64,000 nucleotides of DNA. Source: Phaeoceros laevis. Lineage: Eukaryota > Anthocerotophyta > Anthocerotopsida > Notothyladales. Below, piece after piece: positions 1 through 11,485 of this stretch (position 1 is its first letter; every line of letters starts with the position of its first letter). The stretch spans positions 1-64,000 of the forward strand of contig JBNGIQ010007841.1 in NCBI GenBank assembly GCA_049999765.1. Reading direction: 5' to 3'. The position numbers and the translations under genes are program-made. The notes beneath the pieces were generated by a model that searched no databases, was not told the DNA's origin, and was given only the letters and a program-made list of their open reading frames with translations.

Positions 1-325
1 CAAAGGCACAGAAATGAACCTCATCATGAACTCCAGCCAAGCCTCTGGTCTCTTTCGGAGTGCTTCTACGACTGGTCGGTATTCGTCAGGCAACAGGCCA
101 AACTTGGACAAGATGTCGGCAACCTCGGCAGCTTCTGCGACAGTTTGAAGGACCAGGCCTCATGAGCATAAACAGGTCTACGAAATCTCTGTGACCTCCG
201 ACAGAAACTGGTTAGAGAAATTTGAAGTCATGAATGTACCAGTTTTCGGCAATGCCACGATTTCTTCCTCTTCTCTCTTATGTTCGCTGTTATAGTGATC
301 TGCGTCACTCTTAGCAGCCAAGTAC
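1..325 (-). CDS. Vacuolar iron transporter (VIT/CCC1 family), 3' part only
   Basis: Two exons on the minus strand join cleanly: about 325-240, then 134 to about 20 or the window edge. The first encodes the family motif YLAAKSDADHYN and the acidic helix after it. The splice gives PKTEAAEVADIL, followed by EYRPVVEALRKRPEAWLEFMMRF, the cytoplasmic metal-binding domain of plant VIT1-type Fe/Mn vacuolar transporters. The remaining transmembrane exons would lie left of position 1. The exons that should encode the N-terminal membrane helices were not found between 325 and the next gene near 2.0 kb; that space holds a LINE remnant. Family assignment is good. Whether the gene is intact is doubtful; it may be a 5'-truncated pseudogene. 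Confidence 0.7.
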
Positions 326-813
326 CTGCGCTCATCCTTCGTTTTCCTCCATATAGACAAGAAATTAGCCAGCCATGGATGTAACTTTTCATTGGCGAAG
401 ATAGACACAACCTGAAAAACACAAGGAAAACTGAGGAGACGCCTCCCCGCAGAAACTACACAGCTCACTGAGCCTCTTGGCTGAGTGCTTGCCATGAATA
501 CGCAGGGATCTCATCCTTTGTGGCCATGCTGTCCAAAACTGGCGTGCATCTTCCAGTTTACGACATTTTGCATACATACCCGGCCAGATCCCGCAGGCTC
601 GGGCCTCTTGAGGTCGGCGCTCCAAGGTGATGGAATAAACAAGTGCTGTGCAGCCGGGTTTCTAAAAGGAAGATTATGGAAGCGCAGGGCAAAAGCTCCC
701 TCTCGTCACCGGAACCGCCTGCTCGATACATCCGGTTCCCTCGCCTCCTACCATTGGCCTCCTTTTTCTGCGGTCCGCCTTTTAATGCCGTAAAAGAACC
801 TAATATGTTGGCT

Positions 814-1110
814 CTATGACACCACCCTAATAAGAGACCAATTGTTGTTGAAGTATTGGGTGGTTGTAATTGACGAAGGCAAGGGAAGGACCCATTGAAG
901 ATTGGAAACCACACTGAGCGAGTGGTGAGACATTTGCCGAGAACATTTGCCGAAGATGTGAATCAGAGTCTCCTCCGCAGCCCCACATTTACGACAGAAT
1001 GGCGAGCTTGGAATGTTGAAGCGGCAGAAGTAAGTCCCAATGGCCATGTGGCCAGTCCAAAGTTGAGTGGTCAAGTTGAAGGAGATGCATCTCTCATGAG
1101 CACAAGGCCG
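814..1110 (-). mobile_element. LINE (non-LTR retrotransposon) reverse transcriptase C-terminal remnant
   Basis: The minus-strand translation contains LWTGHMAIGTYFCRFNIPSSPFCRKCG and then EETLIHIFGKC. This matches the zinc-knuckle region after reverse transcriptase/RNase H in non-LTR elements (Q.LTGHG.FG.YL.RF...SP.C..CG..E...H.....C). Only about 90 codons survive. No RT catalytic motif, 5' region or poly(A) tail was seen, so this is a dead fragment. It lies just 5' of the truncated iron-transporter exons. Confidence 0.7.
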
Positions 1111-1139
1111 TTCAACTAGGGTGAAGGAGAGATGCCTTA

Positions 1140-1310
1140 CAAGAAGACGTCCACATATGATGTCACCTAGAGAGCATGGAGGAGTTCATGATTTAAAATG
1201 CCCATGGGCCACTCCCCACCACATGTTTGAATGCACATGCCTTAAAAGAGGACGTCCACATATCATGCCACGTGGAGAGGATGGAGGAGTTCATGATTTA
1301 AAAATGGCCG
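1140..1310. repeat. Two-copy direct repeat, period about 105 nt
   Basis: The block starting gacgtccacatat and ending gaggagttcatgatttaaaa occurs at about 1146 and again at about 1251 with a few substitutions. A distinct spacer of about 45 nt separates the copies. No coding potential is evident. Confidence 0.75.
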
Positions 1311-1996
1311 TGATTTGGTCAAAACCTTCTTTGCTTCATCCAAATGGAGGAGGGTGGCCGCTTTAGTTTCCAACAATTTGGGGATCATCAGGGTACAGCA
1401 GAAGGTGAAAAGTGAAAAAGTACCCCCCGTGGCAATGCGCTTCCCTTTGGGTTGTAACCGGAAACGCCCTTCCGGTTATTTGCGCTCGAAACGTAACCGC
1501 CGGCTCATGTCGTGTAGCACGGAAGTGTTGATTTAGCCTGCTTTTTACGGTAGCTGTCTTTCTGCCTGTCTGCAGAGACCAACGCTGGATGTCTGCATTC
1601 CAACCATCTCACAAGGGGCTGTCACATGAGCGGAGAAGTTCAAAGGTGGGTGGATCGCAGGGTTGATTAGAGCTCAGATGCCAAGAGGTTGCAGGGTGGT
1701 CCACCGCCTTCTATGCCATCCAACTTAATGGTTCTAACAGTTCAGGCAAGCCGGAGTATGAAGAGAGAGCTTCAGAAAGGCAGGAGGGATGGGCAGCAGA
1801 TGTGCTCGTTTGCAAGAATACCGCCACCACTTGTCCGGAAAGTGGGTCAACAGGCTCACAATCACCTTGGCAGCTGTCGGAATCAGTTTCGCTGCTTGCA
1901 AGGTAGTAACACGAAATTATCTCCGCCACTGAAGTTTGCAGCGGTAGGATGAGGCCTACTCCTAACAGTTGGAAGTGAGATTCTAGAACATGTAGC

Positions 1997-4900
1997 GTGA
2001 TCTGTGATTTCTTCTGCACATCGTTGATTCCTGGAGAACAGATTATCAAAGAGTTGAAGGACTGTCGTAAAGTTCGGTACTCGTGGAGACGTGTGGCGAA
2101 AAGCAGGCCACTGTTACCAAGATATGCACACACACTAACTGCACTGAAATGCACTGATGGCGGATATCCAAAGGTGTTAATACATTCTCTTTGTGGTCAT
2201 GAAGAATAGATGTACCTCCGATATTCTTGTTGTCACAATTTTGAAGCTGCTTGTCGGATTGCAGGCATTTGTAATTGGAGGGGATGGGATTGTCTCGGAA
2301 TCCTTGGATGTTTACGTTTTGGATCAAGCTCTGACTACATGGAGAGCTGTCCAGACTTCTTGTGAAGATGAGAGGGCATCAGAAGCCACCCTCCACAGAA
2401 GATGGAGCCATACGTCCTCAGGTCAAAACTTCAACTAGGGCAAACATGTCAGGTTTTCTTATTTCCTTCCGCCAAGTCCTGGACCACTAGCCAGACAAAT
2501 CACAAGTGTCTCTGATAATGTCAACAAGACTTGATGTGAACAGGTGTTGGCCGGTCTATTTTTGTGTTTGGGGGGCATTTCATTGGAGCACCGGTGTCTA
2601 CTAGCTCGTTGCTTATCAATGCGTCTCAAAATGCAATCAGGCCTTACTCTCCTGTACCAACGCGTGAAACAGTAAGTGAGGCTGACTAATTGCTCTTCCC
2701 AGCGAAAGTCTTCTAAGTCCAGAAGGATTCTGCAGGTGCATTGTGATAGTAGTGATGCTTCCCTGAGCGTTGTGGAATTCTAATTACATAACTGCCTCGG
2801 ATCTTACGAAAGGCTGAGCTCTTGGAATTTGATGGCGAGAACTTCATTTGGAGTGTGCCCTCTTTGTATGGAAGGGCCCCTTGTGCTCGCTGTTCACACA
2901 CTGCAACCGTAGTTGGAACAAGAATTGTGAGGAAGCTGACAACTCTCTGGATTTCTTTTACCGTTGGTTCATATAATGGTCCCAAGTCGATCACCTCACC
3001 TCACACCCGGGGGCTTCCCTGCTGTAGTTTGTGTTCGGAGGATATGGGGAAGGAGTGCCTCTCAACAATGTGCACATTCTTGACACCTTTTTAGGAACAT
3101 GGTAAGCTAGCGGGGTCATGTGCCATGCATTACTGTCTCTGTAATTCAACATGAACAGCAGCAGCTTAACAGCAAGCACTCGGTTAATGAGGTGTCATGC
3201 AAAGATGCCAAGGTCTCAAACAAGCTTCCGCACACTTGATCAGGATAACCCCGAAGGTAATTGGTGCTCCACCATCACCTCGTTGCTCTCACTTTGCGTG
3301 TGTGGTGGATCATGGGAAGCGCATTCTAATATACGGAGGGTATGGAAGCAACCATCAAAAGGATATTTGGTTTCTTGAGGTCCCCTTCTGCAACTTGTTG
3401 GTCTTTAGCAACCCTATCGAGCTGACAAATTTAAGTCACCTTAACTCACCGGGATCGTATGGTTTATTAGGTGAACACTCCGTTTGTGCGGACTCGGAGA
3501 GGAGATGTTGGGAGGTGAAGTTGTTGCCTGGAGCCAAGCATATGTTGGAGAGGTTCCTCAACCTGTCGTACTTTGTGGCCCATCCGGTGCTGGCAAAATT
3601 AGTCTTATCCGAAAATTGATCCAAAACTTTCCGGACACATTTGGTTTCTCAGTAAGTCACACTACTCGTCCACCACGTGAACAAGAGGTGCATGGAGTTC
3701 ACTATCATTTTACAACACATGATGTGATGGAAGTGGAGATTGAAGAAGGCAAGTTTTTGGAGTTCGCAGAAGTACATGGCAATCTGTATGGTACTAGCTT
3801 ATCAGCAATTGAGGCAGTAGCAAACGCTCGCAAGGTTGGTTTTCTGTTCATAAACTTAATAGATCATCAAAATATTTATCACTTTGTGAACAACGTTTTT
3901 AATCAAAATTTTGACATATTTGTCATTACCTTTGTGGCTTTGCCAGAGATGTATTTTGGATATTGATGTTCAAGGAGCAAGATTGGTGAAACATAGCTCT
4001 GTTCGTGCATTGTTCATATTTGTTGCTCCTCCATCATATGAGGAGCTTGAACGTCGCCTACGAGGAAGGTATTATTTAGAATGTTTATATATATACCTTG
4101 CATATGGAGTTGTGAACTTATTTAAATTAGCAGATAATTACCTCTGGTTTGTTTGGTAATTGTTTATTCTTCTTGAAGGAATTAGGCAATCCAGGTGCAT
4201 CACTTGAAATGGTTCAGGGGCACAGAGACCGAGGGAGACATAGCAAGAAGGCTACGAAATGCCAAAGCAGAGCTTCATGAAGGCCAAAATCTGTGGCTAT
4301 TTGATCATGTGCTAATCAATGATGACTTTGAAACGATATATCAACAATTAAAGGTTGATACAAGACTATGTTTTTTCTGTTTTTTGTAAAAGTATTTTTC
4401 CAAAAGAACTCAAAACCAAGAAATGTGTGGCATTGTTGATGATGATGCAGAAATTATTGGATTTGGATTGCTCTTGCTTACAATTATATCCGCAAACGGA
4501 GCTCTGTCAAAATAGAGTGGGCCCATATTGTAGGTCAAGGAAAAATAAGTCGCTATCTCAACTTGGTAATAAGTAAATCTTGTATCCTTCATATTATAAC
4601 AATTTTAGTCTCAAGTACATTTGAAAAATTTGCTCTCTCTTTAAATTGTGTAAGCTAAGGAAAATTACTCCAATCTACAAAATAATGGGACAGAAGTGGA
4701 AGAACCCGATGGTAGGTCATGTCATACAGCAGTGGCCATTGGAGATAGAGTTTTTATCTATGGTGGGATAAGGGTAGGAGGAAGAGCAAGTAGAGAGCTG
4801 TAAGTATGAAACGCTTTAGAGTAGCAGTATTAATTAATTGTAGCTTGTGGATAACTCCTAATGTTGTATTATAAGATATGTAACTAATTTTTGCTATAGG

Positions 4901-5214
4901 TGATTGTGTGTTGGTAGATGACTTTGTTGGCCTTTGTCTGCTACAGATTAGTACTTGACTTAGCTCAAAGTGTGGGTGGTGCTCCAGGAACAACGAGAGG
5001 ATTGAGGTGGTTAGCTTCACAACCTGAATTTGACATGTTTGATCTAAAACTTTGGTCCCCCAAACAGCTTTCCAAAAGATATAACCATCAAGCCGTAAAG
5101 ATAACCTCAGAGGAAATGTTAATTACTGGTGGCTTTGATGGAAAAAAAGCATTGCCTGATAGCTTTATCATCAAAGTAAATAGAGATAGACTAAATGCAT
5201 GCAGTGTGACATAG
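1997..5214 (+). CDS. Kelch-repeat guanylate kinase
   Basis: Twelve phase-consistent exons: 1997-2173, 2265-2421, 2544-2671, 2813-2926, 3028-3101, 3244-3379, 3502-3834, 3947-4068, 4218-4353, 4451-4565, 4694-4799, 4947-5214. They give about 621 aa. The N-terminal ~260 residues are kelch blades ([33 protein letters not shown], each preceded by R..HT). The guanylate kinase domain follows: P-loop GPSGAGK near residue 288, [31 protein letters not shown], then [15 protein letters not shown]. It phosphorylates GMP to GDP. The C-terminus has two further kelch-like blades and the [10 protein letters not shown] segment that I recall from plant GK1-type enzymes. The kinase and downstream exons are firm. 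The first exon and the start codon are uncertain, and 1997 is only the most upstream in-frame ATG of that exon. Confidence 0.85.
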
Positions 5215-5446
5215 ATGGAAACTTACATCATTCTCTGCAAAAACTAGCTAGGTTATGTAAAGCTCTTTCCTTTTTCTGGCTGCCTTAAGCAATTTTTTTG
5301 TCTTTTGTATTGATTTTGTATTAAAAGAAAAAATCTTTGATAGAACAATCTCATATACTAGGTTATATGGCAAGTATTAAAAGGTGTAGAGAGAGCTAAG
5401 ATAAAAAGTCTCCCTGCCTCTTGCAAATTGCGTGTTCCAAAACATC

Positions 5447-5608
5447 ACCTCGACCCAGCAACGTAGGAGAATGAAGTCTAAGGTTTCCTAGGTTTTGCTC
5501 TTGTTGAACTTTGTATGTCACCGTATTACCTCGACCCAGCAACGTAGGAGAATGAAGTCTAAGGTTTCCTAGGATTTGCTCTTGTTGAACTTTGTACGTC
5601 ACCGCAGT
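5447..5608. repeat. Two-copy tandem repeat, period 81 nt
   Basis: The unit beginning acctcgacccagcaacgtag starts at 5447 and again at 5528. The copies differ at only a few positions (for example ggttttgc versus ggatttgc). It lies downstream of the kelch-guanylate kinase gene and is non-coding. Confidence 0.85.
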
Positions 5609-6376
5609 GCATGAATACACTGGCATACTATTTTTCAAATCCTCATTTGAGTACTAAGTTCTTACTTGTCAAACAAACATCATTTCTAGCACACAATGAC
5701 CAAGTGAATGCTTAGCGACAAGCCAAAGGTTCAATTGGCAGAAACTCACTCGCATACAACATGTTCCCTTTTCTAGTACTAGCACACGTGTTGAGCTCCA
5801 TCCAACAACAATATATACCTTGTTGGAAAAAAAATAGTCGAAATTGATTACCAAAGCATTTCATGTAAAGAAATGAGCCCATAACTAATTGCCGCTACTC
5901 CATTAGCCTTGTGATTGGACCAACCACACTCTTGATCTTGTTAGGGGTTAAACAGGGTGGATAGTCACAAGATGCATGAGAAACACCGAAGTTTCCCAAA
6001 CAATCCCAAACAATTAAGAAAACAATGCCCGACGCTGTAAGCCCTATAAGTTTGATAAATTGATAAAAAATGTGCAAATTACACCAAAAATAATAATTAT
6101 GAGATGTAATAGCCGCTAAAGTTGTGTGCAATGCAACATTGCAACACGCCACCAAATCAGCACACATGCACATTGTACAGAGTTATAGCACCGAGAGTGC
6201 CTTGGACAACGAAAGTTCTGGCAAGAGAGGTTCCGTGAGGACGAGAAGTCGTGCTGACCTGAGACCTCATGGCGGGGAGTCGGGGAGGGTGAGAAGGACG
6301 CAGGCGCCGATCACCACGTGGATGCGTTTAGGGTTGAGACGATGAGTAGGGTGTAGGAACTGGCAGTGCCCGGTTA

Positions 6377-6410
6377 CGGGCTCGGAGTCCGGTCCCCGCC
6401 TCCGAGCCCG
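6377..6410. repeat. Perfect 11-bp inverted repeat (hairpin)
   Basis: CGGGCTCGGAG (6377-6387) is followed, after a 12-nt loop, by its exact reverse complement CTCCGAGCCCG (6400-6410). It lies about 290 nt upstream of the Tubby-like start codon. It could be a promoter or 5'-UTR structure; no function is shown. Confidence 0.7.
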
Positions 6411-6700
6411 GTATCCCAGGTGGCAACCCGCCTCCTTTTCCCGGGAGGTTCCCGCAACACTGCGCAAATCGAGGGAGAGGTGATCTTTCCCAGTCAATCA
6501 CAATAAAACCCCCTTCCTTCCTTCCTTTCTATCCGCCCGCCCTGGCAATGGTATACGCCAGAGCGAGCTACGAGGCACGCTCAAAACGGCGCTACCGCCG
6601 CACAAACCGAGTTCACCGCAAACCGTGCGCCCGCCCTCCCCCTTCCTAGCGCTAGCTACTCCCTCCCGAGTCCCGCCACGCCGGAAACCAACCAGACGGA

Positions 6701-8530
6701 ATGGGAGTCCGCGGGATGGTCTGCGCGCAGGGCGTGGAGCGTGCGGGAGACGATGGCCCCGGCCGGGGAGGCGGCCGGAGCGCTAGCGTGGTGTGGTACC
6801 ACAATCCGTTGCAGGAGGAGCAGCGGGACTGGACGTCCATGGCGCCGGAGCTCCTGTGCCTCATTTTGCACAAGGTGCAGGAGAGGCGCGGGGAGGAAGG
6901 GGAGGGGCGCCGGATCGTGGCGTGCGCGGGGGTGTGCCGCAGCTGGAGGCGGCAGGTCCACCATTTCTGCCTCACCATCTGCCACTCTCCCTACATCCAG
7001 TTCCCTTCCAGCCTCTCGCAGCCCGGGCCGACGATCCTGGCCCAGCCGGTGCAATGCGTGGTCCGCAGGAAAGGCGGTGTCATCACGCTCTACCACGGAG
7101 AGCACAGGCAGTTCATGCTGGCAGCTCGCAGGAAATGGCGGCCGGGGGGCTGGTCTTTTGCCATTTCCTCCCACCCACGCTGCTTCTCGGAGCGGGGCAA
7201 GGCATTCATGGGCAAGCTCAAGGCCAATTTCTGGGCCTCGGAATTTGTGCTCTGGGACGCCGGCAACGAGATCAAGAACAAGAAGCGCAGCGATGGCAAG
7301 AACTTGCGCTCGCCGCTGGCAGGCATCTATTTTTCCGAGGACGTGATTGACGGGGTGCGGCAGCGGCGGATTGCCTGCATGCTCATCCAGCCGGGACAAG
7401 CCTCCAGCTCTTCTTCCGACATTTCTTCCGTCCCCTTTGCTCTGCCCCGATCTCAGTCCTTGTCCTGGTCCTCTTGCCAGAGCGTTCTGCCCCGCAGCAT
7501 TTCCAAGAGTATTCAGGTGAGAGATTCGTCATCCAGGGAGAAACTTCTAATCCTTTTTTTTTTGTCTCCCTCTCCGACTTGGCTTCCCACTTGTCTTTTG
7601 AGGTCCCACCCTTTTGCTAGTGGGCTGGTGGCGTGGAAGACTCATCAATGCTCTCGAGGACGATGGTCCTGCGTATCTTTCCGACTTGGCATGGCCAGCT
7701 AGGCTGGCGTGGAAGTGGTAGTACTAGTTTGAAGCTTTTCCGTTGGTGCTGTCTTTGTCCTGAGTGATAGTGCACATCATGGATGGTTATCTGCGGGTGG
7801 ACGCAATCTTCCGTGTACAGCTTGGAGTGATGGTGACTCCATCTTTTGTGCGTTTCTAACTGTTTCTCTCTGCTGCCATGGTCAGACCTCTCTTGCAAGG
7901 GCATCGGCGTCAAGATCTTCCAGCTTCCGGGTGCTTTCGCGGTCGGGCTCTCTCTCCCATCCCATAGCCCCGGTGGCGCCCGCGCTAGTACTCCCTTCCA
8001 GCCAGGCCCCCACGCAGCGCAGAGTCCAGTTCCTCACCGCCTGTTTCGCCCCGAATCTGGGCCTCCACAACAATGGGGAAAGAGGTGATGTGGTGATGGA
8101 CGGCGAAGCTCACTACCAGATGATGCTGGCCGCTGCTCGGGGGAGGAAGATTGCCAAATTCGAGTCTCTGGTCACAGCCGCGCCGGATCAGGATCAGGCA
8201 GTGCGACAAGGGCATGCCAATTCCAATGTTGTGGCTCTCAGTAGCAAGATTCCCGAGTGGGATCCCCAGCAGCATTGCTGGTCTTTGGATTTCAAGGGAC
8301 GAGCCTCGCTTCCGTCTCTCCACAACTTCCAGCTGCTTGTGGATAATGGCTTATCAGGCTCTGCGCCGGCGGTTACGGAAGACCTCCGCAAAGATGGAGC
8401 CGTCGTCCTTCAGCTGGGAAAAATAGGGAAAGGCCTGTATACCATGGATTACGCCTTCCCGCTCACTGCCGTCCAAGCCTTCGCTATATGCATCAGTAGC
8501 TTTTCTACCTCCGTCGGGTTGGATCCTTGA
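6701..8530 (+). CDS. Tubby-like protein with N-terminal F-box
   Basis: Two exons, 6701-7516 and 7886-8530, joined in phase 0 (donor CAG|GTGAGA, acceptor GTCAG) give 486 aa. Residues ~47-95 form an F-box (MAPELLCLILHKVQE, then VACAGVCRSWRRQV). The tubby domain follows: QPGPTILAQPVQC, FMLAARRKWRPGG, a long low-complexity insert rich in Ser/Arg, then IPEWDPQQHCWSLDFKGR. It ends GKIGKGLYTMDYAFPLTAVQAFAICISSF, the family C-terminus. Plant Tubby-like proteins tether to plasma-membrane phosphoinositides through the tubby domain and contact SCF complexes through the F-box. The usual invariant arrangement is retained. The upstream region is GC-rich, and the ATG at 6701 is the first in frame. Confidence 0.92.
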
Positions 8531-9169
8531 GTGGGAAGGCGCCCCTACGTCCCAACTTCGCTGGCTTCTGTTCCAAATTGGTCACTTCAGTTGTCACGAA
8601 CTCCCAAATGTAGTCGTAATCGTACTAGCCTACTACTGGGAAAGCAGCCACAACTGGTCTGGTGGCAATTAGTATTGGTAAGCAGGTATAAAATTACTAT
8701 AAATACGTCTGTTCTTGCGGTGATTAATTGGTCAGATGTCAGAAGGTCTGCGACTTCAGAAAGCTTGCGAAACTAACATCTCTTTCATCTAGACTGTTCG
8801 CGTTCCACTTTCAAAGACTCCCAAATGTAAGCGTACACTTCAAAATGATGTTTCTCATTCATTCACATAGACTAGGAACACTTTCTTCAAGTTCGAAAAG
8901 CAGCCACTGGGGGAGGGAAAAATACCACTAGTAGATGGACAAATTGGGCCGCATTCAGTTACAGGACTCTCTAGGAGGAACTTCTCGGGGCCAGTCGCGG
9001 GTCACTTACGGTACAAAAATTTTCTTTCAATCTACGAGGCTCTGATGGGCTGACCTTAATACTGGACCGCATCCGGGCTGCCAGGGCCAGAAGCCAACTG
9101 CACTGCACGAAGTAGGCTTGTTCTGGTAGGCGCCAGCTATGAACATGACTAATAAGCACCCATCTTCAT
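8531..9169. other. Convergent 3' intergenic region
   Basis: Lies between the stop codons of the Tubby-like gene (+) and CPN60 alpha (-). AT-rich and presumably 3' UTRs of both. No repeat, RNA gene or exon is recognised. Confidence 0.5.
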
Positions 9170-11102
9170 CTACAGGGACATGCCGGGAACTTGAGGAACA
9201 CCAGACTGCTTCTTCTTAGCTTTCTCCACCACAATAGCCTGTGTGGTCAAAACCATGCCAGCAACTGAAGCAGCATTTTGCAAGGCACATCTCGTCACCT
9301 TGGCTGGGTCAACAACACCTGCCTCTAGAAGATTCTCATACTTGTCCGTCATGGCGTTGTACCCGAATTCCCAGTCACTGCTCAGTACCTTCTCAACCAC
9401 CACAGCACCTTCCACTCCCGAGTTGTATGCAATGAGAGCTGCGGGGGCCAGGAGAGACTTTTGCACAATGTCAGCACCCAATTTCTCTTCGGGATCTGCG
9501 ATCTCAGCCTTGATTTCAGGGACAAACGCCGAAAGATGCACCATAGCAGCTCCTCCACCGGGTACAATGCCTTCCTCTATTGCAGCAAAAGTTGCATTTT
9601 TGGCATCTTCGATTCTCAGCTTCCTGTCTTCGAGCTCCGTCTCGGTGGCGGCACCCACCTTGATGACAGCAACGCCTCCAGACAATTTAGCAATCCTCTC
9701 CGACAATTTCTCCGAGTCATACACGGAATCCGTTTCGGTCAGCTCCTTCTTGATCCTGTCTCTTATNNNNNNNNNNNNNNNNNNNNNNNNNNNNNNNNNN
9801 NNNNNNNNNNNNNNNNNNNNNNNNNNNNNNNNNNNNNNNNNNNNNNNNNNNNNNNNNNNNNNNNNNGATCTGTGCAATGCGGGCTTGAATCTCATCCTTC
9901 GTGGCAGCATCGGCAATGATAGTCGTGTTGCTGTTACTAATGACGATCTTCCTGGCGATACCAAGCTGGTCACTGGAGGTGTTCTCCACCTTCATGCCCA
10001 GGTCACTGGCCAGAAACTCTGCACCTGTCAGGATGGCAATATCTTGCAATAAGGCCTTGCGTCTTTCTCCAAAACCTGGGGCCTTAACGGCAGCAACCTG
10101 CAGGACGCCTCGCAGTTTGTTGACAACCAGAGTCGCCAGTGCTTCTCCAGACACATCCTCCGCGACAATGAGGAGAGGAGCGCTGATCTGAGATGTCTTT
10201 TCCAGAACTGGGATGATGTCCTTGATGGAGGTGATCTTCTGGTCAGTGACCAGCACCCTGGCGTTCTCAAACTCCACAAGCAGCTTCTCCGGGTTGGTGA
10301 CGAACTGAGGGGAGATGTAACCCCTGTCAATCTCCATGCCCTCCTCAACTTCCACAGTGGTTTCAAACGAGGACGATGACTCGATGGATAGCACACCATC
10401 CGAGCCAACCTTGTCAATGGCGTCGGCGATCATCTCGCCGACAAAGTCATCATTCCCGGCAGAAATGGCAGCAATAGCCTTAATGTCCTCCCGGCCCTGC
10501 ACAGGTCTCGCCTTTTCCCCCAGCTTCTTCACCAACTGGTTCACGGTCTTGTCGATACCCTTCTTGATGGCAACCGGGCTTGCACCAGATGTTACATTCA
10601 GCAGACCATACTTGATCAGTTCCCGTGCCAAGACGCATGCTGTTGTGGTTCCATCCCCTGCCGAATCGTTCGTCTTGCTAGCAACCTCCCGGATGAGAGC
10701 TGCACCTGCATTCTCCATGGCGTCAGGGAGCTCAATCGCGCGGGCAATGGTGACCCCATCATTGATCACCTTGGGAGTGCCGAACTCGTCCAGAACCACA
10801 TTCCGGCCCCTTGGGCCAAGGGTCACGCTGACTGCATCAGTAAGCTTGTCAATCCCTGCTTGCAGTGCAGCCCGTGACTTGCCATCAAAAGAGATGTCCT
10901 TGGCTTGCGCCCTAGCAGCAGCTAACGACCTCCGGCTCGCAGACTGTGCCTTCAACCCGGAAACCTTCTGTGCCAGCTGATTCCTTCCCTGCCAGTATCC
11001 AGACAGCCTTCTCCCTTGCTTCGCGGCCGGTGCAGATGAACACGAAGGAGGTGCTACAGAGGAGAGTGCAGCGCCGTTGGCAAGCATCGCATTCGCCGCC
11101 AT
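9170..11102 (-). CDS. CPN60A: Chloroplast chaperonin 60 subunit alpha (Rubisco large-subunit-binding protein alpha)
   Basis: The chosen start is ATG at 11102 (MAANAM..), which opens a Ser/Ala-rich transit peptide. The mature protein begins near [15 protein letters not shown], diagnostic of the alpha rather than the beta subunit. Then come [15 protein letters not shown]-type and [14 protein letters not shown]-site motifs, SASFETT-type and GYISPQF apical/intermediate motifs, and [12 protein letters not shown]. It folds Rubisco and other stromal proteins in plastid chaperonin rings. The 100-N run at 9767-9866 splits the reading frame. Removing it together with the 11-nt adapter-like flank and the duplicated GATC restores [14 protein letters not shown] exactly as the family expects, giving about 605 aa. 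No intron is visible. The C-terminus ends VPGMSL, unlike a GGM tail. Confidence 0.93.
9756..9866. other. Assembly gap (100 N) with adjacent Nextera mosaic-end remnant
   Basis: The N run covers 9767-9866. The 11 bases before it (9756-9766) are CTGTCTCTTAT, the start of the Nextera transposase mosaic end. The left genomic flank ends in GATC and the right flank begins GATC, so the true sequence is probably continuous. Confidence 0.85.
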
Positions 11103-11485
11103 TGCTGAGAAGCACGTATCCAACCCCACACTGGAACACCGATGAAAAACAGTCACCTTGAAATTACAATGCTCACAGCAATTCTTCTGAGAACCAGTTG
11201 AGAGGGTAAGTGCAAAGAGATAACGCAGTTGAGGAAGAGGGCAGAAGCTGGCGTCGAGAGACGTCCAGAAAAGCTGCTGGAGAACGTTCTAGAATAGGGT
11301 TCCGCTCAAAACCCAGGTTGGTTAGGGCAGGTTCAAAACCGACCCACCCTGAATCGACCCTGCGATAAGCATGTGTTTTCATGGAACTCGAGTCAAGCAG
11401 CAAACTCGAGTTATGGTCAAAAGATGCCCATTAGGGTAACGTCTATTGTAGAAGATTAGTTACACTGTTCCCAATTTCGTCACCG
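11103..11485. promoter_or_regulatory. Putative bidirectional promoter, CPN60A / MYND protein
   Basis: 383 nt separate the divergent start codons of CPN60A (minus, 11102) and the MYND gene (plus, 11486). Both 5' UTRs and promoters must lie here or overlap. No clear TATA box was identified. Bidirectionality is inferred from geometry only. Confidence 0.4.

Larger units (their letters stand above)
5215..6700. other. Intergenic region, no gene seen
   Basis: AT-rich up to about 6.2 kb, including the 81-nt tandem repeat and a short A-rich 3' flank after the guanylate kinase gene. It becomes GC-rich toward the Tubby-like gene. The last ~500 nt probably hold that gene's promoter and 5' UTR. No convincing coding exon or RNA gene was found on either strand. 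Confidence 0.5.

Noticed and set aside
6656-7399. A 247-codon minus-strand frame over the Tubby-like exon 1
   Set aside because: Composition-driven shadow ORF; the plus strand carries the F-box and tubby motifs.
9170-11102. Calling the plastid chaperonin the beta subunit
   Set aside because: The [39 protein letters not shown] and [19 protein letters not shown] segments match alpha, not beta, signatures.
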